DNA of 64,000 nucleotides from Chrysopilus asiliformis (lineage: Eukaryota > Arthropoda > Insecta > Diptera > Rhagionidae). Positions 35,601 through 41,613 of this stretch are shown here, piece by piece. The stretch lies in the NCBI GenBank assembly GCA_964034945.1, contig OZ035961.1:6058001-6122000 (forward strand), in the 5' to 3' direction. A program made the translations under genes and the position numbers. Each line of letters opens with the position of its first letter. Positions within the stretch are counted from its first letter, which is position 1. Under the pieces are notes generated by a model, which did no database searches, was not told the DNA's origin, and was given only the letters and a program-made list of their open reading frames with translations.

Positions 35601-35947
35601 ACCCGAAAGCCATTTTAATTGAATGAATTAAATTTCAACAGCAAAATTCTGGATCACATCCATATTCATCGAATTCAGTGACAACGTGCACGTTGCCAAG
35701 ACACTCGAATCACATGTGGCCAACGTATAGTGGAGCGATAGCTGGGGTAAGACATATGCAGCCAATTCCCGCCTTACAGCAGCATCCCCAGCAGCAACAG
35801 AAACAGGATATAGTTCCGCCCCCGCCATCAACGATAGCAATGCAACATTTAGGACAGAATCAAAGGACAAGGGTCTGTGTCGGTTTAGCCGATGACGAAA
35901 TTACGGCGCAGACCCCACTAATGGTCAAGAGGGAGAGCACCGTATGA
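2477..35947 (+). CDS. sidestep-like Ig-superfamily receptor, 3' part of gene (14 exons, 5' end outside window)
   Basis: Single-pass cell-surface receptor of the insect Sidestep family; known members bind Beat-family Ig proteins and guide motor axons and synaptic partner choice. Exons: 2477-2685, 9700-9810, 10124-10330, 13425-13576, 14766-14910, 17510-17640, 19957-20116, 23443-23613, 23952-24074, 27535-27668, 27762-27936, 30330-30607, 30849-31049, 35642-35947. All introns are GT-AG and the join is open for 833 codons plus TGA (numbered from the first full codon here). Domains: end of Ig1 1-70, Ig2 71-175, Ig3 176-274, Ig4 275-371, Ig5 372-469, FNIII 470-572, membrane helix about 584-606, cytoplasmic tail 607-833 ending S-T-V. 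Five Ig, one FNIII, one helix is the Side layout. Roughly 100 residues (signal peptide and first half of Ig1) are missing on the left. Which Side paralogue this is cannot be decided without a tree. Confidence 0.93.
4595..5044. mobile_element. MITE with TGTTACGTTTTAGC ends, split by a foldback element
   Basis: Left end TGTTACGTTTTAGC-TTGGCTT and right end AAGCCAGGCTAAAACGTAACA are inverted repeats with one base gap. A 238-base foldback element (4636-4873) sits inside it, so this MITE is older than that insertion. No coding capacity. Confidence 0.65.
4636..4873. mobile_element. foldback MITE (GGGCACCAATCATG family), copy 1
   Basis: About 77-base terminal inverted repeats starting CTGGGCACCAATCATG, running to CTTGACTTCGCCATATC, around an 80-base centre. 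Copies at 5210-5447 and 50639-50874 have the same size and order. No protein; reading frames across it are mirror images of the repeats. Confidence 0.85.
5210..5447. mobile_element. foldback MITE (GGGCACCAATCATG family), copy 2
   Basis: Same ends and arms as copy 1, 336 bases downstream of it, with the centre in the opposite orientation. The right end reads TGCCTAG instead of TGCCCAG. Confidence 0.85.
6700..7446 (+). repeat. family-B interspersed repeat, interrupted by a Helitron
   Basis: Flanks of the Helitron at 6782-7103 match the uninterrupted copy at 62500-62965: GTTATGTAAAATC and ATTTTATCTTCATAAA on the left, TTTTTCAATATGACTCACCG on the right. It then continues through ACAGACAGACAAAAGGACGG to a terminal palindrome around 7419-7444. 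Ends are approximate. Confidence 0.75.
6782..7103 (+). mobile_element. non-autonomous Helitron-like element, copy 1
   Basis: Starts TC at 6782 (TCATACTAATATATAAAA) and ends CTAG at 7100-7103, preceded by a short hairpin (CCCG-GCAACGA-CGGG) eight bases upstream. It lies between A and T with no target duplication. An empty copy of the same site exists at about 62655-62685. 322 bases, no protein. Contains two opposed segments with CGATTG-AACTTG type homology. Confidence 0.88.
8085..8200. repeat. small inverted repeat, GTGTATCA-AATAAAAG type
   Basis: GTGTATCACAAATAAAAGTAAG on the left pairs with CGCTTTTATTTCTGATACACA on the right. A relative with the same arms is at 48262-48372, and a single arm lies near 48494. 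Possibly a small MITE. Confidence 0.5.
8209..8592. mobile_element. MITE with GTCACACGACGCTG ends, copy 1
   Basis: Left TGCCGCGGTCACACGACGCT and right AGCGTCGTGTGACTGCCGCA form terminal inverted repeats; the repeat-rich interior alternates TAGCGCTG and CAGCAGC motifs. A 5'-truncated relative is at 16898-17083. The superfamily is unknown to me. Confidence 0.8.
9700..9810 (+). CDS. sidestep-like exon b: first half of Ig2
   Basis: Acceptor TTATTGCAG ends at 9699; donor GTAAAT starts at 9811. Encodes residues 71-106, opening with the family-typical PPDRISI after a split Thr codon and carrying the first Ig2 cysteine (residue 102, in SLRCEVYG). Phase 1 at both ends. Too short to be seen as an open reading frame from a Met; recognised by homology and by frame continuity with its neighbours. 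Confidence 0.93.
10124..10330 (+). CDS. sidestep-like exon c: second half of Ig2
   Basis: Acceptor TATTATAG ends at 10123; donor GTAAGT starts at 10331. Residues 107-175. KPLPTLSWYRDG gives the Ig core tryptophan (115) and RLTCRATN the second cysteine (155). The split Gly codon across the 313-base intron restores the VYGGKP reading typical of Side Ig2. Confidence 0.95.
10738..10925 (+). repeat. decayed CACTCAG-family MITE, 5' part
   Basis: CACTTAGAAAAATCATAAAT matches the start of the 41614-41925 element (one base differs in the end), followed by shared CTGGCCTGTAGCA and CTACTTTACTTGCTGCAGG blocks. The right end is lost. Confidence 0.7.
11002..11535. mobile_element. piggyBac-like TTAA MITE, copy 2, with nested MITE
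   Basis: TTAACCCTCTAGCCGGAA on the left and TTCCGGTTAGAGGGTTAA (split by a few bases) on the right, bounded by TTAA. Interior has GGAAATCGCC repeats at 11082-11114. A 272-base CACTCAG MITE (11156-11427) is inserted inside, so the TTAA element is the older of the two. Confidence 0.75.
11156..11427. mobile_element. CACTCAG-family MITE, intact copy 1
   Basis: Ends CACTCAGAAAA and TTTTTCTGAGTG; interior nearly identical to 47400-47671. Flanked on both sides by TG, a possible 2-base target duplication. No protein; reading frames in it are not shared with any family I know. Confidence 0.85.
11616..11864. mobile_element. AT-rich MITE with ACACACGGAGA ends
   Basis: Left ACACACGGAGA and right TCTCTGTGTGT are inverted repeats; the interior has ATAGTTAAAT/ATTTAACTA type segments, also seen in a degraded cluster at 28293-28866. 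Superfamily unknown. Confidence 0.7.
11880..12100 (+). repeat. worn family-B repeat fragment
   Basis: GGGGTGGTCCGATTGAATTT, GATGTATGG, ATTCTAAACACATTTTG and the ACACCGTTTTC block are in the same order as in the 62500-62965 copy. Confidence 0.65.
13425..13576 (+). CDS. sidestep-like exon d: first half of Ig3
   Basis: Acceptor CCTTTACAG ends at 13424, preceded by a long T/C-rich tract; donor GTATGA starts at 13577. Residues 176-226. First cysteine at 200 (YDLLCQSAG), core tryptophans 213-214 (ITWWQDG). Enters in phase 1 and leaves in phase 0. Confidence 0.93.
13577..14765 (+). other. intron d-e (1.2 kb)
   Basis: AT-rich with many TATATA and GTATAT runs. I see no repeat family, exon or strong hairpin in it. 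Confidence 0.75.
14766..14910 (+). CDS. sidestep-like exon e: second half of Ig3
   Basis: Acceptor TTTTTAACAG ends at 14765; donor GTAAGT starts at 14911. Residues 227-274. TSTLSITLSRSDAGKYLSC shows the E-F strands and the second cysteine (253), followed by RAYNH. Ends in phase 1 at the Ig3/Ig4 border. Confidence 0.94.
15160..15594 (-). mobile_element. Helitron-like element, copy 2 (3'-truncated)
   Basis: Reverse orientation. The 5' end is at right (AACTCGTTTTTATATATTAG) after a GACA microsatellite. The conserved TCGGTTCAG-AGTTTCCCCGCG blocks are present twice. The hairpin and CTAG end are missing on the left, so the element is truncated or decayed there. Confidence 0.8.
15803..16499. repeat. 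foldback element with long arms and internal tandem units
   Basis: ACCTATGTGAACTTGGCTTG begins the left arm, and CAAGCCAAGTTCACATAGGT closes the right arm, exactly complementary. Arms continue with TTTACATGAAAAAATTGTAC and its complement. Inside, a unit with ATTGTACTAAATTGTACC, TCAGGTTCCTCGGAAATTG and GCGAGAAATCGGCAGTC occurs twice (about 15966-16095 and 16119-16240), with weaker reversed copies at 15880-15950 and 16250-16440. Any transcript would fold into a long hairpin. No coding. Confidence 0.8.
16898..17083. mobile_element. MITE with GTCACACGACGCTG ends, truncated copy 2
   Basis: Matches the right half of 8209-8592 from GTGATCCCTAGTAG to the terminal AGCGTCGTGTGACCGCCGCA. The left terminal repeat is absent. 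Confidence 0.75.
17510..17640 (+). CDS. sidestep-like exon f: first half of Ig4
   Basis: Acceptor ATTCTGTAG ends at 17509; donor GTAAGT starts at 17641. Residues 275-318. IREGTDVYFDCLVKAHP is strongly family-like, with cysteine 302 and tryptophan 315 (KVEWRHN). Leaves in phase 0. Confidence 0.95.
17641..19956 (+). other. intron f-g (2.3 kb)
   Basis: Apart from one MITE (18260-18735) it is ordinary AT-rich sequence. A short (TTTA)n tract lies near 19728-19743. Confidence 0.75.
18260..18735. mobile_element. MITE with ATTCACAGTCCTCTTTTAA ends
   Basis: ATTCACAGTCCTCTTTTAA on the left and TTAAAAGAGGACTGTGAAT on the right are perfect 19-base inverted repeats. The right half carries three TTACCG...CGGTAA palindromes (18615-18705). 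Single copy in the window; superfamily unknown. Confidence 0.75.
19957..20116 (+). CDS. sidestep-like exon g: second half of Ig4
   Basis: Acceptor TCTACACAG ends at 19956; donor GTAAGT starts at 20117. Residues 319-371. The stretch LVLQGVSRATAGNYSCVGYN is the most conserved piece of the protein here (cysteine 352). GDGISPPFKLNIL closes the domain. Possible N-glycosylation sites at N325, N334 and N349. Confidence 0.96.
20117..23442 (+). other. intron g-h (3.3 kb) with a compositionally distinct block
   Basis: Holds one MITE (20669-21335). From about 21940 to 23060 the sequence is clearly less AT-rich, repeat-free and non-coding, e.g. AAGTCGCGGCGATAAGC and AGCGGTTTGCGGCGCCGCAA. This could be a conserved regulatory segment; see findings. 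Confidence 0.6.
20669..21335. mobile_element. MITE with GGACGAGGCGTTTTCCGAG arms
   Basis: GGACGAGGCGTTTTCCGAGA (20697-20716) has an exact inverse at 21282-21304, and outer parts ACACACATCG / CGCTGTGTGT also pair. No coding. Single copy in the window. Outer ends approximate. Confidence 0.75.
23443..23613 (+). CDS. sidestep-like exon h: first half of Ig5
   Basis: Acceptor CCATGTAG ends at 23442; donor GTAAAT starts at 23614. Residues 372-428. YAPTCMPNQPRIYGVAKQED has the extra cysteine (376) at the domain start; AKIKCTVDANP gives the core cysteine (396) and FKWTFNNS the core tryptophan (409). Confidence 0.94.
23614..23951 (+). other. intron h-i (338 bases)
   Basis: Short intron inside Ig5. 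Nothing recognisable besides the splice signals. Confidence 0.85.
23952..24074 (+). CDS. sidestep-like exon i: second half of Ig5
   Basis: Acceptor ATTTTCAG with AG at 23950-23951; donor GTAAGC starts at 24075. Residues 429-469. YGTLLCIAINKIGRQRVPC gives the second core cysteine (449) and a further cysteine near the end (positioned to pair with the extra one at 376 in exon h; inference). Confidence 0.94.
25084..25445 (+). mobile_element. Helitron-like element, copy 3
   Basis: Begins TCATACTAATACTAATATA with two extra TACTAATATA units, then AAAATGAGTTGGTGTCTGTC. Ends CCCGGCAACGACGGG then TATGCAGG and CTAG, followed by T. Complete at both ends. Confidence 0.87.
25711..25925. mobile_element. 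piggyBac-like TTAA MITE, copy 3
   Basis: TTAACCCTTAAAGGC and GCCTCTAAGGGTTAA ends, bounded by TTAA. Just inside the left end is a GGTGGTACA...TGTACCACC palindrome similar to the one in 39181-39406. Confidence 0.75.
26402..26524. mobile_element. short hairpin MITE
   Basis: 123 bases that fold back almost entirely: AGGCCCTATCACCGAATACG pairs with its near complement CGTGTTCGGTAATAGGACCT, and AATTCAATGTTG with CAACATTGAATT. The centre is about 20 bases. It is a MITE or, less likely, a precursor hairpin. Confidence 0.7.
27535..27668 (+). CDS. sidestep-like exon j: first half of FNIII domain
   Basis: Acceptor CTTTGAAG ends at 27534; donor GTAAGT starts at 27669. Residues 470-514: GRPDQVHNCTLTNIS then VKCTEGFNGGLPQSFMLEV, the family-typical start of the membrane-proximal fibronectin III domain. 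The domain is split by a short intron of only 93 bases. Confidence 0.93.
27762..27936 (+). CDS. sidestep-like exon k: second half of FNIII domain
   Basis: Acceptor TTTGTTTAG ends at 27761; donor GTACGA starts at 27937. Residues 515-572. PVPRFAIAGLIPGSLYLVSV and YAFNTKGRSDP are the E-F-G strand motifs of a fibronectin III fold, followed by a linker. Confidence 0.93.
28293..28866. repeat. degraded AT-rich MITE cluster (relative of 11616-11864)
   Basis: ACGCAGAGAAAAGACAGTAA at left, ATAACGTGTGT near 28482, then a second stretch with ATTTACTATTTTGTGGTCAA ending ATACGCGTGT. Either one element with an internal insertion or two neighbouring copies. Confidence 0.5.
28322..28397. mobile_element. mini pogo-like element, copy 1
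   Basis: CAGTCGAACCTGGATAAG on the left pairs with CTTATCCAGGTGTGACTG on the right. A 5' TA flanks it but the 3' side reads GA. A relative with TA on both sides is at 54871-54956. Ends of this style are known from pogo/Tigger elements. Confidence 0.65.
28897..29122. mobile_element. MITE with 9-base target duplication
   Basis: CATGGCCGAATTATACAAGG and CCTTGTATAATTCGGCCATG are exact terminal inverted repeats. The host sequence GGTATGAAA is present on both sides (28888-28896 and 29123-29131). A 9-base duplication fits Mutator-like elements. Inner arms contain TTCTTGCCGATGACG and its complement. Confidence 0.85.
30330..30607 (+). CDS. sidestep-like exon l: membrane helix and start of cytoplasmic tail
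   Basis: Acceptor AATTTTCAG ends at 30329; donor GTAGGT starts at 30608. Residues 573-665. A hydrophobic helix covers about 584-606 (starts VLSLTIGLTAAIMVAGFAV) and is followed by a basic stop-transfer segment with KNSRRSRK. The rest is Ser/Glu/Asp-rich and likely disordered. If the 241-base intron were retained, translation would stop after four more codons, giving a receptor with a very short tail. Confidence 0.94.
30849..31049 (+). CDS. sidestep-like exon m: cytoplasmic tail
   Basis: Acceptor AAATTTAG ends at 30848 (weak pyrimidine tract); donor GTAAGT starts at 31050. Residues 666-732, phase 0 at both ends (201 bases), so skipping it would keep the frame. Carries a Ser/Thr/Pro stretch and NPMGYCTLRNG, whose Y714-x-x-L717 could serve as a tyrosine-based sorting or signalling motif (inference). 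Confidence 0.9.
33480..33909. mobile_element. MITE inserted in the Tc1-like transposase
   Basis: AGGGCTATTCACTCTT and AAGAGTGAATTGCCCT are the terminal inverted repeats, followed inside by TCGTAG/CTACGA motifs. AAT occurs on both sides (33477-33479 and 33910-33912). Removing the element and one AAT restores the transposase reading frame, so AAT is a 3-base target duplication, as in PIF/Harbinger-type elements (class is inference). Confidence 0.85.
34256..34643. mobile_element. MITE with TA duplication in the Tc1-like 3' region
   Basis: CACAGGGACTACATTGACTT and AAGTCAATGTAGTCCCTGTG are exact terminal inverted repeats, continuing through TTTATTTCTGGT. TA flanks both ends. Interior carries repeated CTGGTATACCA palindromes. 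Confidence 0.83.
34722..35264 (-). repeat. family-A repeat, reverse copy, with a 17-base G run
   Basis: Reverse complement of 1381-1947. The central C-run is here an uninterrupted run of 17 G (34988-35004) followed by TACCCCCC. The GTCCGTCCGTCC microsatellite is at 34858-34876. Confidence 0.8.
35642..35947 (+). CDS. sidestep-like terminal exon n: end of tail with PDZ-type C-terminus
   Basis: Acceptor TTTCAACAG ends at 35641; stop TGA at 35945-35947. Residues 733-833. Contains a Gln-rich segment (QQHPQQQQKQ), a short proline run (VPPPPS) and a conserved-looking end, TPLMVKRESTV. The last three residues S-T-V fit a class I PDZ ligand (S/T-x-hydrophobic). It follows a 4.6 kb intron holding several transposon remnants, all outside the exon. 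Confidence 0.93.
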   Translation, partial: QNSGSHPYSSNSVTTCTLPRHSNHMWPTYSGAIAGVRHMQPIPALQQHPQQQQKQDIVPPPPSTIAMQHLGQNQRTRVCVGLADDEITAQTPLMVKRESTV

Positions 35948-38900
35948 CTATAGGAGTCGCATGGGGTCGGTGACACGGCCCTATGATATTACTTATAATT
36001 AATAACAAAAATTATTATTACTATTATTGTTTAAAATTAAATAGTTTTTATGGAAGAGAAAAAAAAACCAACAGATCTAAAGAAAAATCAAATTCTTTTC
36101 AACTATACCAAAGGTAAATTGCATTAAAAACGAAAACCAAATTGAAAAGAAAATTTTCTTATATTACTGAAAATGATTTGAGACTTTTTTGGTAATTTAA
36201 TATTAAGTTTTTAACGAGAAACAAATGGAAAATAAAGACATAAGTTGTAATATTGAAACAAAATATAAACAAACCCGATTAAGTAAATGAAAAAAATTTT
36301 ATATTTATAAATAAATATATTGAGAAATGAAAATATATAAATGGGATATTATTACTTGCCAAAGAAAATTAATTTAAAAAAAAAAAACAAGATTACTAAC
36401 TGAATTAAAGAAAAAGAAATGAAACGTAAAATAGAAATTTTTACCATAATTTTAAGATGAAAAAAGAAAACAAATAAATAGGTAATTAAAAATTTTGTAA
36501 TAAAAATGATATATTTAATGAAATTAAAACAAAAAACCGCACATTTTTAATTAGGCAAGAGAAAAAGTTATATCCTTGAGACTAATCAAAAGATGCAAGT
36601 AACTGGTCAATCATTTTAAGATTTTTTTTGTCTTTATAAAGTTTTTTTTTATTAGTTATCAAAAAAATACATTAAAATATATTACTGCACATGTTGACTA
36701 ATTTTTTAGTATTGTTTAGGAAAAATCAGATTTTTTGTGATAAAATTATTTTTAGTTTTAAAAAAAAACTCGATTAAATTGATTTCTTAATTGATTTTGG
36801 ACATGAGAATTCCTTCAATTTTATGTGAAAGAGTTTAACACATTTCAAAATTTGGTTTATGGGGCAAATGTCATTAAATAAAATCAACTACTTATGAAAA
36901 ATATAAATTAAGCTATAGTTTATTTTTCAGACAATACAAAACATAAAAAATTTCCAATTCGAACATAAAATTTGTTTGGCGAAAATTTTTTTAAAGGTAG
37001 TTTACATGTTATTAGGGTATATCATTTTTTTGTCGTGAATCCGGGACAGATTTCTGATGGGGGTGGGGGTGAGGTAATATTTAATTCTTTGAATTAATTG
37101 TGAACGTTTCAATTTTGGTTTGTTTGTTTGTGATTATATTAGAAGTGTCATGGGTATTTTCAAACGACAACACATATTTCTCCACAGGCACAACTTTTAG
37201 AAACAAACATGCCACTATTTAATAAATTGCGCTAGCGCGGTATTACACACGGCAACTTTCGGGCTTACTTAAGCCGATTTTCGGGAGAAACGCCTGCGGA
37301 GGGAAAAGTCGCCACTCGAAATCATTGCTTATCGAAAATCTGCATACATGCAAAGCGTGTGAACCGGTTTAGGAAAAGTAGTAGGCAGAAATCATTTTCG
37401 TTCTGACCGTCAGCAGGTAAAGATCTTGGGAAGTATATGAGCAGCAGCAATTTCAATGGTTTGAGTCCACACTCACACATGTAAACTTGTGTAGCATATG
37501 CAAACAGGATTGGCTTATTTGAGCCACAAATGTAAGCACATTGGCTTATTAAGCCCAAAAGTTCCCGGCTTAAATAAGCCAAGTGTAATACCGAACCTAG
37601 AGGTATTAATTTCTGAGGAAAATTTTTGGGTTTTGGGGTCAATTTTTTTAAGGATTAACAAATCACAGCTCGAGATTGCATATTTCCTGTACAAAAGTTT
37701 ATCTTTCGGGACGACGGAACAACATACCTGAATCCGGGACTGTCTCGGCCATTTCGGGACGTATGGTCACCCTACATATTATACATATTCCACACATAAA
37801 TATTTTCGCCTTAAAAACTCGTAAAAACATAAAATTTCTGAAATTCTTGTGTCCAACGAGGGATTTATGTACATAAAAGACTTTTAGTATAAATTTTGGA
37901 CATGACTTTGTTTTAGTTTACATAATTTCAACGCAACAAGCAAAAATTGTAAATAATAAATGTTAATATAAATGAATTTCCTAGAAATGAATAAAATTTA
38001 ATTACTAAGGGGAAGTTTTTAGGTCTGTATAAAGTCATAAAACTATTCTGGCAATTTTATGTCAGATTGTAATAAAGCATAAAATTAAAACACGATAGTT
38101 ATTTCCTAAGAAATTGAAAATGCGTATTTAAATAACTAAAAAATCAAAAAAATGATAAATTTGCTAAACCAGAAGGATACTAACTTCAAAACGAAAAAAA
38201 AATAATTAAAAAAATGAATAAAATTGAAACAAAAAATTAAAAATTAATCACTATAAATCATTACTGGATAAAAAAAAATGTTATTACAAATTTTAAAACA
38301 GGGTCATCTCCTAATATATAAATCACAACCATTGAGTATTTAACATGTTTATTATTACGAAATATACAAAACCATCATACATAAAGAAGAAATCAATACT
38401 ACACGAATATACTAATACACATATGAACGAAATAGTGATTTCATTCAAAACGAAACATAAGGAGAGCTTTTTTGTTTTTTATAAACAAAAAAAAAATTAT
38501 AATAAATCGAAAGTTTGTTGAAAATTTTTTATTAATTTATTTATTAAAATCAAACATCGTCATTATTATTTTACTTTATGAAATTTATTATCATTACAGA
38601 TAGGATTTACAAAAACAAATAACAGTTAAATAGTTTGTGATATTAAATATTTATATTTTGAGTGTTCATAATCCAGTCTTCACACCAGAAGTATTTTAAA
38701 CAAAAACCGATAAAAAAAATGACTCAAAATTTCAAAGAAACAGAAAAACAAAGTACTTAAATAACATAAGAAATTAAATTAAATAAAACATAATGTTTTT
38801 CAATGCTCACATTTGTACTCAAAGTTTGTGAATTTATTGCTCAAGAGAAGAAAAACAAAATGAAAAAATATTATGTATTTAAACAAAACAAAAAAAAAAT

Positions 38901-39180
38901 TGAAATAAAATATAAAAAAAACATGAATTATTATATACACAGAAACCTATAAAACGAATTACCAAACATCAATGATAATAACATTCTGTGCACTGTGTGT
39001 CAATATTTGTACATAATTATAAATATTAATGAAACAAATACAAAATTAAATATCTGATCATGTTTTATTAAAATCTATTTATATGCTTATTTTTAATTAA
39101 TATTGGAAAGATAAGCTATATATGGTGGTGAGTATAAATAGTTTTAACAATATTTTTGGGATTTTAGAAAAGATTTTTTT
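35948..39180 (+). other. probable long 3' UTR of the sidestep-like gene
   Basis: After the stop codon about 3.2 kb becomes strongly A-rich on the coding strand, unlike introns and later intergenic DNA, and has few repeats. Several AATAAA hexamers occur (e.g. around 36228). Pumilio-type TGTANATA sites occur at 37868-37875, 37948-37955 and 39008-39015. One MITE (37238-37593) interrupts it. The true poly(A) site cannot be placed from sequence alone, so the end given is only where the composition changes. Confidence 0.5.
37238..37593. mobile_element. MITE with CGGTATTACAC ends in the A-rich 3' region
   Basis: CGGTATTACAC and GTGTAATACCG are the ends. Inside are four GGCTTA...TAAGCC palindromes (37263-37275, 37512-37525, 37542-37554, 37567-37580). 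Markedly less A-rich than the surrounding sequence. Confidence 0.75.
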
Positions 39181-39406
39181 TTAACACGTTCGTGACATCG
39201 TGTACCACTGGTGGTACATGTACAGTTTTTTACAACCGCGCGAGTAAATAGTGCGGTAGTTTTTTTGTGGAAGTAATATAAAAACACGCACCGTGTACCA
39301 CCGATAGCGCACAACCGCCAGAAAACAAATCGCTAGTGTACCACCCGTGGTACACGATGTCCAAATGTAAAAAAAGTTGAAAAATCAAATGTCACGAACG
39401 TGTTAA
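39181..39406. mobile_element. piggyBac-like TTAA MITE, copy 4
   Basis: TTAACACGTTCGTGACAT and a right end ATGTCACGAACGTGTTAA (with one base between) are inverted repeats bounded by TTAA. Two inner palindromes: GTACCACTGGTGGTAC and GTACCACCCGTGGTAC. Confidence 0.83.
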
Positions 39407-39738
39407 AGAAAAACAAAAAAGAAAATGGGAATTTCTTGTCGCAATAAAAGAATTGTTTTTTTTTCTTCCATTCTAGAAAAACAAAATATCTGATGTAACT
39501 TCACTGCAATATTTAAAGTTTCGGAAAAATGTGTAAAAAATAATAGTTTTTCAAATATCTCAAAAAACGTTAGACACAATTTTTTTCTCAAAAGCATATA
39601 GCTTCAAAGAAATTTTCAAAAAAGAGATCTTTCCAAAGAAATGGTATAAGAGGTACCCGATATAGTTAACGGTACTTTTCCAAAACTTGCTAGAATTAAA
39701 TTTTACTCATTTCTTACGTTTTTTGGTAAGAGTCTTAA

Positions 39739-39870
39739 ACAAAAAATTTCAAGTCGCTAGCTCAACGCGTTCTCGAGTTATTTATGATACGTAAAATGAA
39801 CAGACCGACAGACAGACCGACAGACCGACAGACCGACAGACCGACAGACAGACCGACAGACTTTGTTTTT
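39739..39870 (+). repeat. (GACAGACC)n microsatellite with family-A/B-like flank
   Basis: GACAGACCGACAGACC units run at about 39807-39862, preceded by ATTTCAAGTCGCTAGCTCAA, which resembles the segment before the microsatellite in families A and B. The rest of the family is not visible here. Confidence 0.6.
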
Positions 39871-39936
39871 CCGATCTTCAAATTTTTTCGGCCCAAATTT
39901 AAGGATTGTCTTGATTGTAGAGATTCCAAATACACA

Positions 39937-40249
39937 TTAACACGTTGGCTGCCATGTCGCACGTTTTCGTGCGACACCCAAATGTTACCTTGAGGCCGCG
40001 TCGCACATTTTCGTGCGACGTGGCCCCACAGGATGTTTTATGTTCTCCCAGGCCATGTGACACAAAATAATCGTTATAACTGCAAAATTAGGATCAATAA
40101 TAAAGTCGCGAGTAGTCAAAAATGATTTTTAGGCACAAAGAAACAAAAAGTAACAAAAAAAAAGTTGGCCACAGGTGACCAAAATCGTGAAAAGACGTTG
40201 GATCTGCACGATCAAAATCCTGAAAAGGCTTTGGCAGCCAACGTGTTAA
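39937..40249. mobile_element. piggyBac-like TTAA MITE, copy 5
   Basis: TTAACACGTTGGCTGCCA and TGGCAGCCAACGTGTTAA are perfect 18-base inverted repeats bounded by TTAA. Just inside the left end the palindrome GTCGCAC-GTTTTC-GTGCGAC occurs and is repeated with one change at 40000-40019. Confidence 0.87.
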
Positions 40250-40430
40250 GGAGAGCAATTCAATGTCGGAATTCTAGTGTGTCCCACTCCCGAGGTGTTC
40301 CGATTACAGAAGCTGGTGTCTATAAAAAGTATGAGGGAGTGATCATTGAGTGTCCCAATTGGGAGATTTCACATTCAGATTTTAGTCAAATTCGCTGTTT
40401 TCGATAATTTTTCATCATTATTTACAACTA

Positions 40431-40845
40431 CAGTGTGACCTCGGTAATCGCAACTATAGTAGGCAGAGCCTGTTGCAATAACCGAGTCAGTTGCGATAAC
40501 CGAGTCACAACATTATCTATCAAAAATGGAAACAAAAGTTGTTAAGCAATTTAACAGATTGTAGTTTTCGTTATGTTTTTTTTTGTTTTTTATTGGCACA
40601 GACTTATTCTGTAACAACAATTTCTTTAATAAATAAAAACAAGGAACAGAGAATAAATTCAAGATTTCCTGCAACTATTTTTATCGTTTTTTCTTCGAAA
40701 CATTTCCAGAGTGTGAAAAATTTGCGTTAATCGAGTCAACCTTAATTGGAAGTTGCGTTTATTGAGTCAACAGTGTTAAATTTTAGGGGTTGCGTTAATC
40801 AAGGAGTTGCGTTTTTCGAGAGTTGCGTTTACCGAGGTCACACTG
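40431..40845. mobile_element. MITE with CAGTGTGACCTCGGTAA ends and TA duplication
   Basis: CAGTGTGACCTCGGTAATCG and the right end GTTTACCGAGGTCACACTG are inverted repeats. TA lies on both sides (40429-40430 and 40846-40847). End style and TA target fit the pogo/Tc1-mariner group. Internal TGCGATAACCGAGTCA motifs repeat. Confidence 0.83.
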
Positions 40846-40847
40846 TA

Positions 40848-41613
40848 GTTTATCTATAAAAACAAAACCTTTTTTTTTATCAAAAAAGGTCTATAAAAGA
40901 TACGCGAACTTATTGGCAATTCTTCTTATAAAAAGACTACTCGAATAAAGTCTTTTGATAAGAAAAAGTTGCAAAAAAAATCGCGTTTTTACTAGTTTTA
41001 AGTTTCCTCTTTAGCGTATTCTTTGATTTTACTGTCACATAAAACATTTTTTTTACATTTTTACTTCGCTTTATACAATATGAAGCAAATGTCAGATACT
41101 TAAAATGTTTTCTTCTAACTATTTGAAACGAAAATTAAGCGAAGAAGAACGATTATGGTCCTTGACTAAAGTCTTTCAAATACACCAACATAATTTATGT
41201 TTCAGTTGGACGAATTTTATTGCACTGCTGCATCCGATGCTTCAACAAACTCTCTTCATCATGGAAAGAAAATCTTTTTCACTTGACCTAGTATTTCACA
41301 CTCTTAGCTTATATTTCAAAGACTCATTTTCATTGTGCTATACTGTTATACTGTCAATAAGTGTCTTCTCATGTTTTCCCACTGAATTTTTAACGATGTC
41401 ATAATTTCAAAAGATTTTTTTTTATCTCTTCGCTAGCACACAGTTTTTCCCTAAAAATTGTTGCATTTATGTATATTATGTGGTATGACGACCTTGAAGT
41501 GAGTACTAGGTTTTTAATCCTTTTTCAATGTCACTGACTTCAATTCAGAAAAATCAAGTAAATTTTATTTAATAGTTCTCAAACAGTTTATTTTTATTTA
41601 TGTTGTACTTCAA
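40848..41613. other. intergenic, nothing recognised
   Basis: AT-rich. The 99-codon frame at 41105-41404 has no recognisable domain and biased hydrophobic/phenylalanine content typical of T-rich noncoding DNA. Confidence 0.6.

Larger units (their letters stand above)
31050..35641 (+). other. intron m-n (4.6 kb)
   Basis: First 2.3 kb is plain AT-rich sequence with an A-run at 32586-32610. The second half is a Tc1-like remnant with two nested MITEs (33400-34699) followed directly by a reversed family-A repeat (34722-35264). Confidence 0.8.

Noticed and set aside
39799..39870. Regular GACAGACC repeat as a possible array
   Set aside because: Plain microsatellite of the kind found inside families A and B.
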